DNA of 64,000 bases from positions 372,001 through 436,000 of the forward strand of contig NZ_QMEK01000001.1 of assembly GCF_003390845.1 (NCBI RefSeq). Direction: 5' to 3'. The translations under genes were made by a program, and so were the position numbers. Positions 46,892 through 56,677 of the stretch are shown in pieces. This stretch comes from Tropicimonas sp. IMCC34043 (GTDB taxonomy: Bacteria; Pseudomonadota; Alphaproteobacteria; Rhodobacterales; Rhodobacteraceae). The notes beneath the pieces are model-generated. The model was not told the DNA's origin, made no database searches, and saw nothing but the letters and a program-made list of their open reading frames with translations. Every line of letters begins with the position of its first letter. Position 1 is the first letter of the stretch.

Positions 46892-48304
46892 ATGACCAAC
46901 CCCGTGACCCCGAAGATCGAAGCGGCTTTGCGCGCGGACCTGCCTGCAGCGGTCTTCCGGCCGCTGGAACCGCGCTATCTGGAGGAACCGCGGGGGCGGT
47001 TCCATGGCCAGGATGCGCTGCTGGTGGCACCCGGCTCGGTGGCCGAGGTGGCAACGGTGGTCCGCTGGGCGAATGTGCATCGCGTCGGCATCGTGCCCTA
47101 TGGCGGTGGCACGGGGCTGGTCTCGGGGCAGGTTGCGACCGATCTGGCGCGGCCGGTGCTGCTGTCGCTCGAGCGGATGAACCGCATCCGCTCGGTGCAT
47201 CCGGCCGAAAACGTGCTGGTGGCCGAGGCCGGCGTGATCCTCGCCAATGTCCAGCAGGCGGCGCGCGATGTCGATCGGATGTTCCCGCTGTCGCTGGCCT
47301 CGGAGGGCTCGGCGCAGATCGGCGGCCTGCTGTCGACCAACGCGGGCGGCGTCAACGTGCTGCGCTATGGCAATACCCGCGACCTCTGTCTGGGGATCGA
47401 GGCGGTGCTGCCCGACGGCACGGTGCTGAACGGGCTGAAGCGGCTGCGCAAGGACAACACCGGATACGATCTGCGCCATCTTCTGATCGGTGCCGAGGGC
47501 TCGCTCGGGGTGATCACCGCGGCCAGCCTCAGGCTTTATCCCCGGCCGGCGGCCAAGGGGGCGGCGATGATGGCGGTCGAAAGCCCGGCCGCGGCGCTGA
47601 AGCTTCTGGAAATGGCGCAGGGCCGGATCGGCGAGGGGGTCTCGGCCTTCGAGATCATGCACCGCACCGGGCTCGACTTCCTGCGGCAGAAGATGCCCGA
47701 TGTGCGCCAGCCCTTTGCCGCACCGCCCGAATGGCTGGTGCTGATCTCGGTCGGGCTGTCGGGCGGCAGGTCGCCCGAGGAAGAACTGGTGGGCCTGTTC
47801 GAGGAGGCGCTGGGGGCCGGGCTTGTCGACGACGGCGTCATCGCCCAGAGCGAGGCGCAGCGGCTGGAATTCTGGCACCTGCGCGAAACGATCCCCGAAG
47901 CGAACCGCCGGATCGGCGCGGTGTCCTCGCACGATATCTCGGTGCCGATCTCGGCGATCCCCGAATTCATCGCGCGCGGCGGTGCGGTGGTGGCAGGCTT
48001 CGGGGACCTGCGGGTCAATTGCTTTGGCCATCTCGGCGACGGCAACCTGCATTATAACGTCTTCCCCGCCGAGGGACGCCGCCGCGAGGAATACGACAAC
48101 CAGCGCGATGCGCTGAAGCGGGCGCTGCACGATCTGGTGCACGAGATGGAAGGGTCGGTCAGCGCCGAACACGGGATCGGCCGGCTGAAGGTCGGCGATC
48201 TGGAGCGCTATGGCGATCCGGGGATGCTGGCCGCGATGCGCGCGATCAAGGCGGTGCTGGACCCGGCGGGGGTGATGAATCCGGGGACGGTTCTGCGCGG
48301 CTGA
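46892..48304 (+). CDS. FAD-linked oxidase (D-lactate/D-2-hydroxyglutarate dehydrogenase-like)
   Basis: 470-aa FAD-binding oxidoreductase with an N-terminal PCMH-type FAD domain (GIVPYGGGTGLVSGQ, about 65-80) and a C-terminal FAD-oxidase domain (GHLGDGNLHYN, AEHGIGRLK). Members oxidise D-2-hydroxy acids (glycolate, D-lactate, D-2-hydroxyglutarate). The start MTNPVTPKIEAAL has GAGG nearby. 20 bp after the MBL paralogue, possibly co-transcribed. Confidence 0.92.
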   Translation: MTNPVTPKIEAALRADLPAAVFRPLEPRYLEEPRGRFHGQDALLVAPGSVAEVATVVRWANVHRVGIVPYGGGTGLVSGQVATDLARPVLLSLERMNRIRSVHPAENVLVAEAGVILANVQQAARDVDRMFPLSLASEGSAQIGGLLSTNAGGVNVLRYGNTRDLCLGIEAVLPDGTVLNGLKRLRKDNTGYDLRHLLIGAEGSLGVITAASLRLYPRPAAKGAAMMAVESPAAALKLLEMAQGRIGEGVSAFEIMHRTGLDFLRQKMPDVRQPFAAPPEWLVLISVGLSGGRSPEEELVGLFEEALGAGLVDDGVIAQSEAQRLEFWHLRETIPEANRRIGAVSSHDISVPISAIPEFIARGGAVVAGFGDLRVNCFGHLGDGNLHYNVFPAEGRRREEYDNQRDALKRALHDLVHEMEGSVSAEHGIGRLKVGDLERYGDPGMLAAMRAIKAVLDPAGVMNPGTVLRG

Positions 48305-48423
48305 GTGCCCGGGGGGGGCATCTGCGTCTGACTGTCAGGCAGGCAAATTCCCTTTGCGGCACCCTTTCATCCCCGCGGGACCCCGGCTAGCTTGCCCCCC
48401 GACAACCACCGAGGGAGTGCCGG

Positions 48424-49293
48424 ATGGAAACGATGATCGGGGTGATCGGGGGCAGCGGCCTCTACGAGATCGACGGGCTGGCCGATGCGGTCTGGCAGAG
48501 CGTGCAGACCCCCTGGGGCGATCCCTCGGATCAGATCCTGACCGGATCGCTCGACGGCGTGCGGATGGCCTTCCTGCCCCGTCACGGTCGCGGCCATGTT
48601 CATTCCCCGACCTCGGTGCCCTATCGCGCCAATATCGACGCGCTGAAGCGGATCGGCGTGACCGACGTGATCTCGGTCTCGGCCTGCGGCTCGTTCCGCG
48701 AGGAGATGGCGCCGGGCCATTTCGTCGTCGTCGACCAGTTCATCGACCGCACCTTTGCCCGCGAGAAGAGCTTTTTCGGCACCGGCTGCGTTGCCCATGT
48801 CAGCGTTGCCCATCCGACCTGCCCGCGGCTTGGCGCGGCCTGCTTCGAGGCGGCCGAGGCGCAGGGCGTGACCGTCCACATGGGCGGCACCTATCTGGCG
48901 ATGGAGGGGCCGCAGTTCTCGACACTGGCGGAATCGCGGATGTACCGCGAGCAATGGGGCGCCGACGTGATCGGCATGACCAACATGCCCGAGGCCAAAC
49001 TCGCCCGCGAGGCCGAGCTTTGCTATGCCTCGGTCGCGATGGTGACCGATTATGACAGTTGGCACCCCGACCATGGCGCGGTCGACATTGCGCAGATCAT
49101 TGCGACCCTTCACGGCAACGCCGACAATGCCCGCGGTCTGGTCGCCCGGCTTCCCACGCTTCTGGGCGCTGACCGCATGCCTTGTCCGCACGGCTGCGAC
49201 CGCGCGCTCGACTTCGCGCTGATGACCGCCCCGGAAAAACGCGACCCCGCGCTGCTGGCAAAACTTGACGCGGTCGCAGGCCGGGTTCTCTAG
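48424..49293 (+). CDS. mtnP: S-methyl-5'-thioadenosine phosphorylase
   Basis: 289-aa purine nucleoside phosphorylase-family enzyme that splits methylthioadenosine into adenine and methylthioribose-1-phosphate. Signature segments: GVIGGSGLYEIDG, FLPRHGRGH, YLAMEGPQFST and MTNMPEAKLAREAELCYA. GAGGGAG precedes the ATG. The adenine it releases is the substrate of apt, encoded 175 bp downstream. Confidence 0.95.
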   Translation: METMIGVIGGSGLYEIDGLADAVWQSVQTPWGDPSDQILTGSLDGVRMAFLPRHGRGHVHSPTSVPYRANIDALKRIGVTDVISVSACGSFREEMAPGHFVVVDQFIDRTFAREKSFFGTGCVAHVSVAHPTCPRLGAACFEAAEAQGVTVHMGGTYLAMEGPQFSTLAESRMYREQWGADVIGMTNMPEAKLAREAELCYASVAMVTDYDSWHPDHGAVDIAQIIATLHGNADNARGLVARLPTLLGADRMPCPHGCDRALDFALMTAPEKRDPALLAKLDAVAGRVL

Positions 49294-49397
49294 GGCGCGC
49301 ATAAGGGGCGGGGTGATCCGGCCGTGCGTGCCGATACCGGGCTGATCCACGGCGGCAAACTGGCACATCGCGGCCATGTGTCGTCGTGCCGCCCTTG

Positions 49398-49431
49398 CCC
49401 CGAGTGCTTCCCGGGGTTTTTGTGCCCCGGG
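49398..49431 (+). terminator. terminator with alternative hairpin in mtnP-apt gap
   Basis: CCCCG (49398-49402) can pair with CGGGG (49412-49416), followed by TTTTT (49417-49421). The same GGGG can instead pair in a 7-bp stem CCCGGGG (49410-49416) with CCCCGGG (49425-49431). The two structures are mutually exclusive, as in an attenuator. Confidence 0.5.
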
Positions 49432-49468
49432 CGATCCAACGTCCGGTGTCAACGGCAGGGGTTCAGGT

Positions 49469-50008
49469 ATGGTTAACCACAAGACAGTCAAAGACTACAT
49501 CCGGACAATTGCCGACTTTCCCCACGAGGGGATCCTGTTTCGCGATGTCACCACGCTGTTCGCCGATCCGCGCGGCCTCCGGATCGCGGTCGATCAGCTT
49601 CTGCACCCCTATGCGGGGGTGCCGATCGACTGCGTGGCCGGGCTCGAGGCGCGCGGCTTCATCCTTGGCGGTGCGATCGCTCACCAGCTGTCGGTCGGCT
49701 TTGTGCCGATCCGCAAGAAGGGCAAGCTGCCCGGCCCGGTGATTTCCGAGGCCTATACCCTCGAATACGGCGAGGCGGTGGTCGAGGTTCATGACGACGC
49801 GATCGAGCCCGGCGCACGGGTCCTGCTGGTCGACGACCTGCTGGCCACCGGCGGCACTGCTGCAGCCGGTATCCGCCTGATCGAACGGCTCGGCGGCGAG
49901 GTCGTCGGCTGCGCCTTTGTCATCGACCTGCCCGACCTCGGCGGCCGCAGCAAGATCGAGGCGATGGGCATGGATGTCCATGCGCTCTGTGCCTTCGACG
50001 GCGACTAG
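49469..50008 (+). CDS. apt: adenine phosphoribosyltransferase
   Basis: 179-aa type I phosphoribosyltransferase making AMP from adenine and PRPP. PRPP motif [17 protein letters not shown], adenine-binding [14 protein letters not shown] and [11 protein letters not shown]. Functionally linked to mtnP in methylthioadenosine salvage. Confidence 0.97.
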   Translation: MVNHKTVKDYIRTIADFPHEGILFRDVTTLFADPRGLRIAVDQLLHPYAGVPIDCVAGLEARGFILGGAIAHQLSVGFVPIRKKGKLPGPVISEAYTLEYGEAVVEVHDDAIEPGARVLLVDDLLATGGTAAAGIRLIERLGGEVVGCAFVIDLPDLGGRSKIEAMGMDVHALCAFDGD

Positions 50009-50034
50009 GCGCGGCAGACGAAGCGTCAGCCGGA

Positions 50035-51078
50035 TCAGGGTCTGCGCGGCGGCGCGTGACTGCCACGCTCGACGAGCACACAGCCGAGTTCCACCCGATG
50101 TGCGGCCCGCGGGAGCCGCCCAGACAGCACGCGCTGTTCCAGCAGGTTCAGCGCCTCGGCGCCGAACTCGGCAAGCGGCACGACGACCGTGGTCAGTTGC
50201 GGCGAATGCATCTCGCCCAGGGCGACGCCATCGAACCCCAGCACCGACATGTCCGCGGGCACGGCAATGCCCGCCGCCTTCAGCGCCTGCATCGCCCCGA
50301 AGGCGAGGTTGTCGGCGGCGCAGAAGATCGCCGTAACACCGTCGAGGTCGGGATGCCGCGCCAGCCAGTCTGTTATCGCCGCCTCTCCGCAGGCCGGGGT
50401 AAACCCCTCGGCCAGCAGCACAACCGCATCTTCGGATGAAAGACCGGCCTCGGCAAATGCGTCGCGAAAGCCGTCGAGCCGCCGCTGCACCGTCTTGCGT
50501 CCGGACCATGTCAGATGAAGGACCCGGCGATGGCCAAGCGCGATCAGTGCGTTGGTTGCCTTTCGGGCGCCGAAACGGTTGCCCGCGGTCACGCTGTCGA
50601 CGTGCATGTCCGGGTCCTCGCCGTTGATCAGGACGGCAGGAAGGCCGCTCGAGTCGATCGCCTGCAGAAGCGGTCCGCTGTCGTCGTTGATGACGATGAT
50701 GCCGTCGGCGCCGATCTCGCGCGCGGTCGCGATCAGCGTCAGGGGCGGCCCGCCGGGCTCCAGCGCATGGGGCACAAGGCGCAGGCCCCGCGTCTCGCAT
50801 TCCCGCGACAAGGCGCTGAGGATGGTCCACGAGACCAGATTGACGTCGTGCTGCGGCAGCGCGTCGGCGGGGGCTGCGACCAGCACCCTGGACAGCGCCG
50901 CAATCGCCCCCTTGGCCCGGCGGCGGGCAAGATAGCCCGTCTCGCGCGCGGCATCGAGAACGCGGGTGCGTACCTCGTCCGAGATCGGCGCGGTGCCGTT
51001 CAGTACGTGCGAGACGGTCGAGATCGCGACGCCGGCGCGTTCCGATATCTCGCGTATGCCGACCTTCTTGCCTGCCAT
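50035..51078 (-). CDS. LacI-family transcriptional regulator
   Basis: 347-aa repressor. N-terminal HTH IREISERAGVAISTVSHVLNG (LacI type), hinge (about 50-60), and a sugar-binding domain of the periplasmic binding protein fold with VAAPADAL, IFCAADNLAFGAMQAL and SVLGFDG. The ATG at 51078 is preceded by GAGGG; the longer frame runs through the operator region. Divergent from the GH28 gene and next to a 26-bp palindrome, so it likely regulates both. Confidence 0.92.
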   Translation of the reverse strand: MAGKKVGIREISERAGVAISTVSHVLNGTAPISDEVRTRVLDAARETGYLARRRAKGAIAALSRVLVAAPADALPQHDVNLVSWTILSALSRECETRGLRLVPHALEPGGPPLTLIATAREIGADGIIVINDDSGPLLQAIDSSGLPAVLINGEDPDMHVDSVTAGNRFGARKATNALIALGHRRVLHLTWSGRKTVQRRLDGFRDAFAEAGLSSEDAVVLLAEGFTPACGEAAITDWLARHPDLDGVTAIFCAADNLAFGAMQALKAAGIAVPADMSVLGFDGVALGEMHSPQLTTVVVPLAEFGAEALNLLEQRVLSGRLPRAAHRVELGCVLVERGSHAPPRRP

Positions 51079-51160
51079 CTTTCCCTCGCTTGGCTGCCCG
51101 GACATGCGGGACATAGCAACCATCGACCCGGAAGAGTCGACCACTCTCCCTAGGCCATGC

Positions 51161-51186
51161 CGGTAATGCAAAAAATTGCATTACCG
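51161..51186. promoter_or_regulatory. 26-bp perfect palindrome, probable LacI-family operator
   Basis: CGGTAATGCAA-AAAA-TTGCATTACCG: 11-bp arms around AAAA. It lies 83 bp upstream of the regulator start and 120 bp upstream of the GH28 start, in the only divergent gap of the pair. Confidence 0.8.
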
Positions 51187-51306
51187 ATTTTCGACCCGAG
51201 GGTGCCATTCGGCCGCTCCTCGCTCGGTATTTATCTCGCTCAGGCTATTGAAAGCGACAACGAACATCAATAACCTCGCTGGAGTTGGCGCCTCAGGGTG
51301 CCATTC

Positions 51307-52656
51307 ATGAAAATAATTCAAATGGATCACCCCATGCAATCTGTCCCCGAGATCCGCATTCCTGCCGGAGACGACGTTCAGACCGACCGGATACAGGCCG
51401 CGATCGACTGCGCTCCGGTCCGTGTCGTGCTCGAAGCGGGGGGGCATGTCAGCGGCGGGCTGCGCCTGCGTTCGGATGTCACGCTGCACCTCGATGCGGG
51501 GGCCGAGTTGCAGTTCCTGCCCGACTACGACGCCTATGCCGATACCCGGGTCGGGGTCGTGGCCGAGCAGAGCGATCGCGCCATGATCTGTGCCGAGAAT
51601 GCCGAGCGGATCGCGCTGACCGGTGCAGGGCGGGTGATCTGCGAAGGCGTGCGCGCCTTCAGCCTCGGCGACGACGCCGAGATGGGCACGCGCATCCCGG
51701 CCGCGCTGCGGCCCCGGGTTCTGGTACTGGAACGGTGCCGCGAGGTGGCGCTGCAGGGGATCACCGTTTGCGATTCGCCAATGTGGACGCTGCATTTTGT
51801 CGGCTGCTCGGATGTCACCATCGCGGGCGTACACGTCGACAATGACCGTCGGATGCCCAACACCGACGGCATCGTGATCGACGGTTGCCAGCGCGTGAGC
51901 ATCATCGGGTCCGAGATTCGTACCGCCGACGATGGCATCGTGCTGAAGACGAGTCTCGGCGCCGGCGGCGTGCCAGTCGGCCCGTGCAGCGACATTCAGG
52001 TGGCCGATTGTCTGATCGAAAGCCAGTCCTGCGCGCTGAAGATCGGCACCGAATCCCACGACGATTTCCGCCGCGTCCGGTTCGAGGATTGCGCGATCAC
52101 CGGCTCGAACCGCGCGCTTGGCATCTTTTCGCGCGATGGCGGGGTGGTCGAGGATGTCCGCTTTGCCCGGATCCGTCTGGACAGTCACGAGACCCCGGCA
52201 GGGTTCTGGGGGTCGGGCGAGGCGCTGACGCTCAACACGCTCGACCGGCGCCCCGATACCCGTCCGGCGGGCGCGATCCGCGGCGTCGTTTTCGAGGACA
52301 TCACCGGCCAAGCAGAGGGGGCAATCAACCTCTGGGCCGAACGTCCGGGCGGTATCGCCGACGTGCGGCTGAGCCGGGTTGCCCTGACGCAGACGCCCGG
52401 GGCGCTTGGCACGGCGCATTGCTATGATCTGCGGCCGACGCCGGCGGACCTTGAGGCCGCGCCCGAGGCGCAGGGCCGGATGAATGCCTGGCGCAAGGGG
52501 CCGGACGGGCGGATTATCGGGCTGATCGACTATCCGGGCGGAATGCCGGGTGTCTTTGCCCACAATGTGACGGGGCTGGCGGTCTCGGATCTGGCCATCA
52601 CCCGGCCCGATCCCTTGCCCGAAGGCTGGAACCCCGTTCTGGTGGTCGAGGACTGA
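51307..52656 (+). CDS. GH28 polygalacturonase-like glycoside hydrolase, cytoplasmic
   Basis: 449-aa right-handed beta-helix protein of glycoside hydrolase family 28. Catalytic motifs NTDGI (about 183), TADDGIVLK and the later LKIGTES are consistent with the NTD..DD..G/H.. pattern of polygalacturonases. There is no signal peptide, so it probably cleaves short oligosaccharides after import (galacturonides or rhamnogalacturonides). The start at 51307 has AGGG upstream; ATGs at 51322 and 51334 are alternatives. Convergent with the kinase gene. Confidence 0.88.
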   Translation: MKIIQMDHPMQSVPEIRIPAGDDVQTDRIQAAIDCAPVRVVLEAGGHVSGGLRLRSDVTLHLDAGAELQFLPDYDAYADTRVGVVAEQSDRAMICAENAERIALTGAGRVICEGVRAFSLGDDAEMGTRIPAALRPRVLVLERCREVALQGITVCDSPMWTLHFVGCSDVTIAGVHVDNDRRMPNTDGIVIDGCQRVSIIGSEIRTADDGIVLKTSLGAGGVPVGPCSDIQVADCLIESQSCALKIGTESHDDFRRVRFEDCAITGSNRALGIFSRDGGVVEDVRFARIRLDSHETPAGFWGSGEALTLNTLDRRPDTRPAGAIRGVVFEDITGQAEGAINLWAERPGGIADVRLSRVALTQTPGALGTAHCYDLRPTPADLEAAPEAQGRMNAWRKGPDGRIIGLIDYPGGMPGVFAHNVTGLAVSDLAITRPDPLPEGWNPVLVVED

Positions 52657-52688
52657 CAGGACCGCCGGGCGAGGTCCCGCGCCCTGTC

Positions 52689-54146
52689 CTATGTCATCGC
52701 GTGGTGGATCGGGCAGAGCGACGCATAGAGTTGCCGGAAGTGGGCGAAGCGTTCGTCGGCCAGGGCGGCGCGGCCCGGATCGGGCTCGTACGTCGCATCG
52801 GTGGCGACAAGGCTGTGCGTCGCGTCCTCCAGCGTCGCGATCTGGCCGCAGGCGACGCCCGCCATGACCAGCGCGCCCAAGGCCCCCGACTCGGGCGCCG
52901 CAATACGCCGGAGCGGGCGGCCGAGCGCATCGGCGCGCAGCCGGTTCCAGCTGTCCGAACGTGCCCCGCCACCGCCGAGCGCCAGCGCCTCGATCCTTCG
53001 CCCGCCGCTTGCCTCAAGAGATTCCAGCGCCAGCCGGGCTGAGAAGGCGACCCCCTCCATCACGGCGGCGGTCATCTCGGCCGGGCCGGTGGCAGAGTTG
53101 AGCCCGGCAAAGGCGCCGCGGCTTTGCGGATCCCACAGCGGCGCGCGCTCTCCCTCCAGATGCGGCAGAAACAGCGGGCTTGCACGACCGATCCGAACCG
53201 GTGACGACAGCGTGTCAAGCGACGCGGCGTCCCTGCCCAGAAGCCCGCTGAGCCAGTCGAGCGAGGCGCCCCCGGCCTGGGTCGGTGCGGCGTGCAGCGT
53301 GATGCCCCGCCATTCGGGGAAGGTCACAGGTCCCGGTGCGCCGGTGCGGAGGGTCGAGATCAGCCCCAGCACCTCGCTCGACCCCGACAGATACATCGCT
53401 TCGCCCTCGCGCGCGACACCAAGCCCGAACATCGAGGCCCAGGCATCCATGGTTCCAACCGCCACCGGCACCCCGGCGAACGGCAGGCCCGGCCGCACCC
53501 GTCCCGCCGGCTCCAGCGGGTCGCGGAGCGGCGGCAACAGCGCTGCCGCCTCGGGGATCAGGCCCAGCACCGCGTCGGCATAGCCGAGATCGGCGCCGAC
53601 CAGACCAACCGCGGCCAGCGGGTCGGCAAGCACCTCGCCGGTCAGCCGGGCGATGACATAGTCCTTGGGCAGCATGACTGCGCGGGTCGCGGCCCAGACC
53701 TCGGGCGCGGTGCGGGCGACAAGGGCCATGCGCGCCAATGCGTGGCTGGCGTCGATCGGGATCGGCGCGCCGAGCGCGCGGGTCTTGTCGGCGGTCGTGA
53801 TCCGGGCGTCGAGGGTGGCGCCGTCGGGCGCCGCACGCGTGTCCTGCCAGGTGATCGCGGGGGCCAGCGCCATGCCCGCCGCGTCACAGAAGACATGGGT
53901 ATTGACCTGGCTCGTGATGCCGATTGCCACCACGCCGGCCGCGTCGGGATGTCGGGCGAAACGGTCGAGCGCTGCCATGACCAGCGCCACCCAGTCCTCG
54001 GGCGCCTGCAATGCCGCGCCGCTTGCGGGCCGCTCGGTGGCATAGCCCTGACCAAAGCGCGCCAGCACCGTGCCGTCCGATGCCGCCATCACCGCCTTCA
54101 CCGAGCTTGTGCCAATGTCGATACCGATGAGTGCCTGTTGCGTCAT
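52689..54146 (-). CDS. FGGY carbohydrate kinase (xylulokinase-like)
   Basis: 485-aa sugar kinase with the actin-like ATPase fold. N-terminal phosphate loop IGIDIGTSSVKAV, TWQDTRA, VAVGTMDAWASMFG, LPHLEGERAPLWDPQ and the C-terminal adenosine motif ALGGGGARSD. Substrate could be a ketose (xylulose-type) or deoxy sugar. GGAGG lies 7 nt before the ATG. Divergent from the ABC transporter operon, so the imported sugar is probably its substrate after isomerisation. Confidence 0.9.
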   Translation of the reverse strand: MTQQALIGIDIGTSSVKAVMAASDGTVLARFGQGYATERPASGAALQAPEDWVALVMAALDRFARHPDAAGVVAIGITSQVNTHVFCDAAGMALAPAITWQDTRAAPDGATLDARITTADKTRALGAPIPIDASHALARMALVARTAPEVWAATRAVMLPKDYVIARLTGEVLADPLAAVGLVGADLGYADAVLGLIPEAAALLPPLRDPLEPAGRVRPGLPFAGVPVAVGTMDAWASMFGLGVAREGEAMYLSGSSEVLGLISTLRTGAPGPVTFPEWRGITLHAAPTQAGGASLDWLSGLLGRDAASLDTLSSPVRIGRASPLFLPHLEGERAPLWDPQSRGAFAGLNSATGPAEMTAAVMEGVAFSARLALESLEASGGRRIEALALGGGGARSDSWNRLRADALGRPLRRIAAPESGALGALVMAGVACGQIATLEDATHSLVATDATYEPDPGRAALADERFAHFRQLYASLCPIHHAMT

Positions 54147-54243
54147 CTTCGCCTCCGATGCCGGTCTTTCTCTGGACGCCCCGAGGGTCGGGTGCCAAAG
54201 ATGCCCAAGTCATACGAACCAGATCGCAGGGAGCAAGACGGAC

Positions 54244-55161
54244 ATGACCGCCAGAACGATTTTCACTGCGGGTGCGCTCGCTGCCCTTGTCGCCGGGGGC
54301 GCGGCGGCGCAGGAGGTGGCCGTTATCACCCCGTATCTCGCCCAGCCCGGCACTCAGTTCTATGTCGATGGCTTCACCGCCGCAGCCGAGAATTTTGGCT
54401 GGACGGTCAACGTGATCGACACCGCGGGCGATGTCGGCGCGGTGATCAGCCGGATCGAGGACGTGACGATCCAGGGGGTCGACGCCATCGTCATCAACGT
54501 CGATCCGGCGCAGATCGGGGCAGGGCTTGCGACCGCCGCCGATGCGGGCATTCCGGTCGTCGGCATGGACGCCGGCTCGGACCCGCTGGTTGCCGCGAAC
54601 GTCACCTCGAACGGCTATGCCATGGCGGCCGAAACCGCCGTCTATGTCGCCGACCGCATCGGCGGTGCGGGCAATGTCGTCATGTTCACCTTCGATCCCT
54701 TCCCGCCGGTTCAGGCGCGCGGCGTCATTGCCGACGCGATTTTCGGCAACTTCCCCGACATCGAGGTTCTTGACCGGATCACGCCCGACGTCTCGGACGG
54801 CGGCATTGCCGACAGCCGTGCCCAGATGGAGGCGGTGCTGGCCGCCAACCCCGAGCCGGGCAGCATTGCCGCGGTCTGGGCTGCGTGGGACCAACCCGCC
54901 CTTGGCGCGCTGCAGGCGATCGAGGCCGCGGGCCGCGGCGGCGAGGGCATCGTCATCACCGGCATCGACGCCAATCCGCAGGCCCGTGACGCCATCGCCC
55001 AGGGCGGCAATTTCGAGGCCTCGGTCGCGCAGGATTTCGTCGGCATCGGCAGCGTGACCGCCGAGACGGTCAAGCGCCTGCTCGACGGCGAGGAGCTGCG
55101 CCAGAAGGTGATCTATGTGCCGACAGAACTGATCACCGCGGCCAATGTCGGTGCCGATTGA
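54244..55161 (+). CDS. periplasmic sugar-binding protein
   Basis: 305-aa class I periplasmic binding protein with signal peptide about 1-22 (VAGGAAAQ). Family features: VITPYLAQPGTQFYVDGF, IVINVDPAQIG, AAVWAAWDQPALGALQA and ITGIDAN. First gene of the SBP-ATPase-permease operon; the coding end overlaps the ATPase by 17 nt. Confidence 0.92.
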   Translation: MTARTIFTAGALAALVAGGAAAQEVAVITPYLAQPGTQFYVDGFTAAAENFGWTVNVIDTAGDVGAVISRIEDVTIQGVDAIVINVDPAQIGAGLATAADAGIPVVGMDAGSDPLVAANVTSNGYAMAAETAVYVADRIGGAGNVVMFTFDPFPPVQARGVIADAIFGNFPDIEVLDRITPDVSDGGIADSRAQMEAVLAANPEPGSIAAVWAAWDQPALGALQAIEAAGRGGEGIVITGIDANPQARDAIAQGGNFEASVAQDFVGIGSVTAETVKRLLDGEELRQKVIYVPTELITAANVGAD

Positions 55162-56677
55162 CGCCGGCGGCGCGCATGAACTGAGGCTCGAGGGCCTCGG
55201 TCGGCAATTCGGCGCGGTGCGCGCGCTCGACAGCGTGGACCTTGTTCTGCGCGCGGGCGAGGTACATGCGCTGATGGGCGAGAACGGCGCCGGAAAGTCG
55301 ACGCTGATCCGCTGTCTTGCGGGGCTGGAACGGCCGGATGCGGGCCGTATCCTGTTGGACGGATTGCCTCTGCCGTCCGGCCACCCGGCGGCGGTGCGCG
55401 CCGCGGGCCTGCGGTTCATCCACCAGGAATTGCATGCGGTCCGTGGCCTGTCGGTGGCCGAGAACATGTTTCTCGACCACCCCTATCCGCGTCGCGCGGG
55501 TCTGGTGAACTGGCGGGCGGTGAACCGCGCCGCGCAGGCCGCGCTTTCCCGGCTTGGTGTCGACGATCTCGACCCGCGCCAGCCGATGACGGGCCTCGGC
55601 CCGGGCGATCAGATGATCGCCCGCATCGCCGGCACGCTGATTGACGAGGGCGGCGCGCCGCCCTGGCTCTATGTCATGGACGAGCCCACCGCGGCGCTGA
55701 CCGGGGCGGAATCGGAACGTCTGTTCGCCGTGATCGGCGAGATGATCGCGGCGGGTGCCGGCGTGCTCTATGTCTCGCATCGGATGCCCGAGGTGCTGCG
55801 TCTCAGCGACCGTGTCACGGTGCTGCGCGATGGCCGCCATATCTCGACCCGGCCGCTTGGGGAAACCGGGCAGGAACGGATCATCCACGAAATGACCGGG
55901 CGCGACCTGTCGGCGCTGTTTCCGCCGCGCGACGCGCTGCAGCACGGCGACACGGTGCTTGGGGTAAGGGGGCTGGCAGCCCCCGGCATCCGCGATGTTT
56001 CCTTCGATCTGCGGGCCGGCGAAATCCTTGGCGTCGTCGGGCTTGCAGGCGCCGGGCAGGGGGCCTTGCTGCGGGCGCTGATCGGCGCCGCGCCGCGCCG
56101 GGGCATGGTAACGCTCGACGGCCAACCGCTGAGCGCGACCCCGGCCGGAGCCTGGGCGCAGGGCCTTGCCTATGTCCCGCCCGAGCGTCGCAGTCAGGGG
56201 CTGATGCTCGGCCGTTCGATTACCGAGAACGTGGCGCTGCCGCATCTGGAACGGATGGCGCGCGGGCGCTTTTTCCTCAACCGGCGGCAGCAGGCGCGGC
56301 GGACCGGGGATCTGGGCGCGAAGGTCCGGCTGAAGGCCGCGACGCTGTCGCAGGGCTGCAGTCAGCTTTCCGGCGGCAATCAGCAGAAGGTGCTGTTTGC
56401 CCGCGCCCTGGCGGGTGCCCCCCGTGTGCTGCTTCTGGACGAACCGACGCGCGGGGTCGATATCGGCGCAAAATCCGATCTCTACCGGCTGATCCGGCAA
56501 CTTGCCGATGACGGCGTGGCGGTTCTGCTGGCCTCGTCCGACCTGCCCGAGGTGCTGGGTCTTGCCGACCGGATCGCGGTCATGCAGGAGGGGCGCCTGA
56601 CACATCTGAAGGAGAATTCGGGCATGACCGAGGCATCGCTTCTGGCAAGCTTCTACGATTCAGGGGATGCGGCGTGA
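55145..56677 (+). CDS. sugar ABC transporter ATPase, duplicated RbsA type
   Basis: 510-aa ATPase with two nucleotide-binding halves. The N-half has Walker A GENGAGKST, an LSGG-equivalent GLGPGDQM (degenerate) and Walker [10 protein letters not shown]. The C-half has VGLAGAGQ as a degenerate P-loop and SGGNQQKV plus LLLDEPTRG. This asymmetric degeneration is usual for RbsA-type proteins. It differs from the single-domain ATPase of the 8.8 kb transporter. Confidence 0.93.
   Translation: MSVPIDAGGAHELRLEGLGRQFGAVRALDSVDLVLRAGEVHALMGENGAGKSTLIRCLAGLERPDAGRILLDGLPLPSGHPAAVRAAGLRFIHQELHAVRGLSVAENMFLDHPYPRRAGLVNWRAVNRAAQAALSRLGVDDLDPRQPMTGLGPGDQMIARIAGTLIDEGGAPPWLYVMDEPTAALTGAESERLFAVIGEMIAAGAGVLYVSHRMPEVLRLSDRVTVLRDGRHISTRPLGETGQERIIHEMTGRDLSALFPPRDALQHGDTVLGVRGLAAPGIRDVSFDLRAGEILGVVGLAGAGQGALLRALIGAAPRRGMVTLDGQPLSATPAGAWAQGLAYVPPERRSQGLMLGRSITENVALPHLERMARGRFFLNRRQQARRTGDLGAKVRLKAATLSQGCSQLSGGNQQKVLFARALAGAPRVLLLDEPTRGVDIGAKSDLYRLIRQLADDGVAVLLASSDLPEVLGLADRIAVMQEGRLTHLKENSGMTEASLLASFYDSGDAA

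Noticed and set aside
51246-51271. Short inverted repeat TATTG..CAATA as a second operator
   Set aside because: Only five-base arms with a long spacer; not distinguishable from chance.
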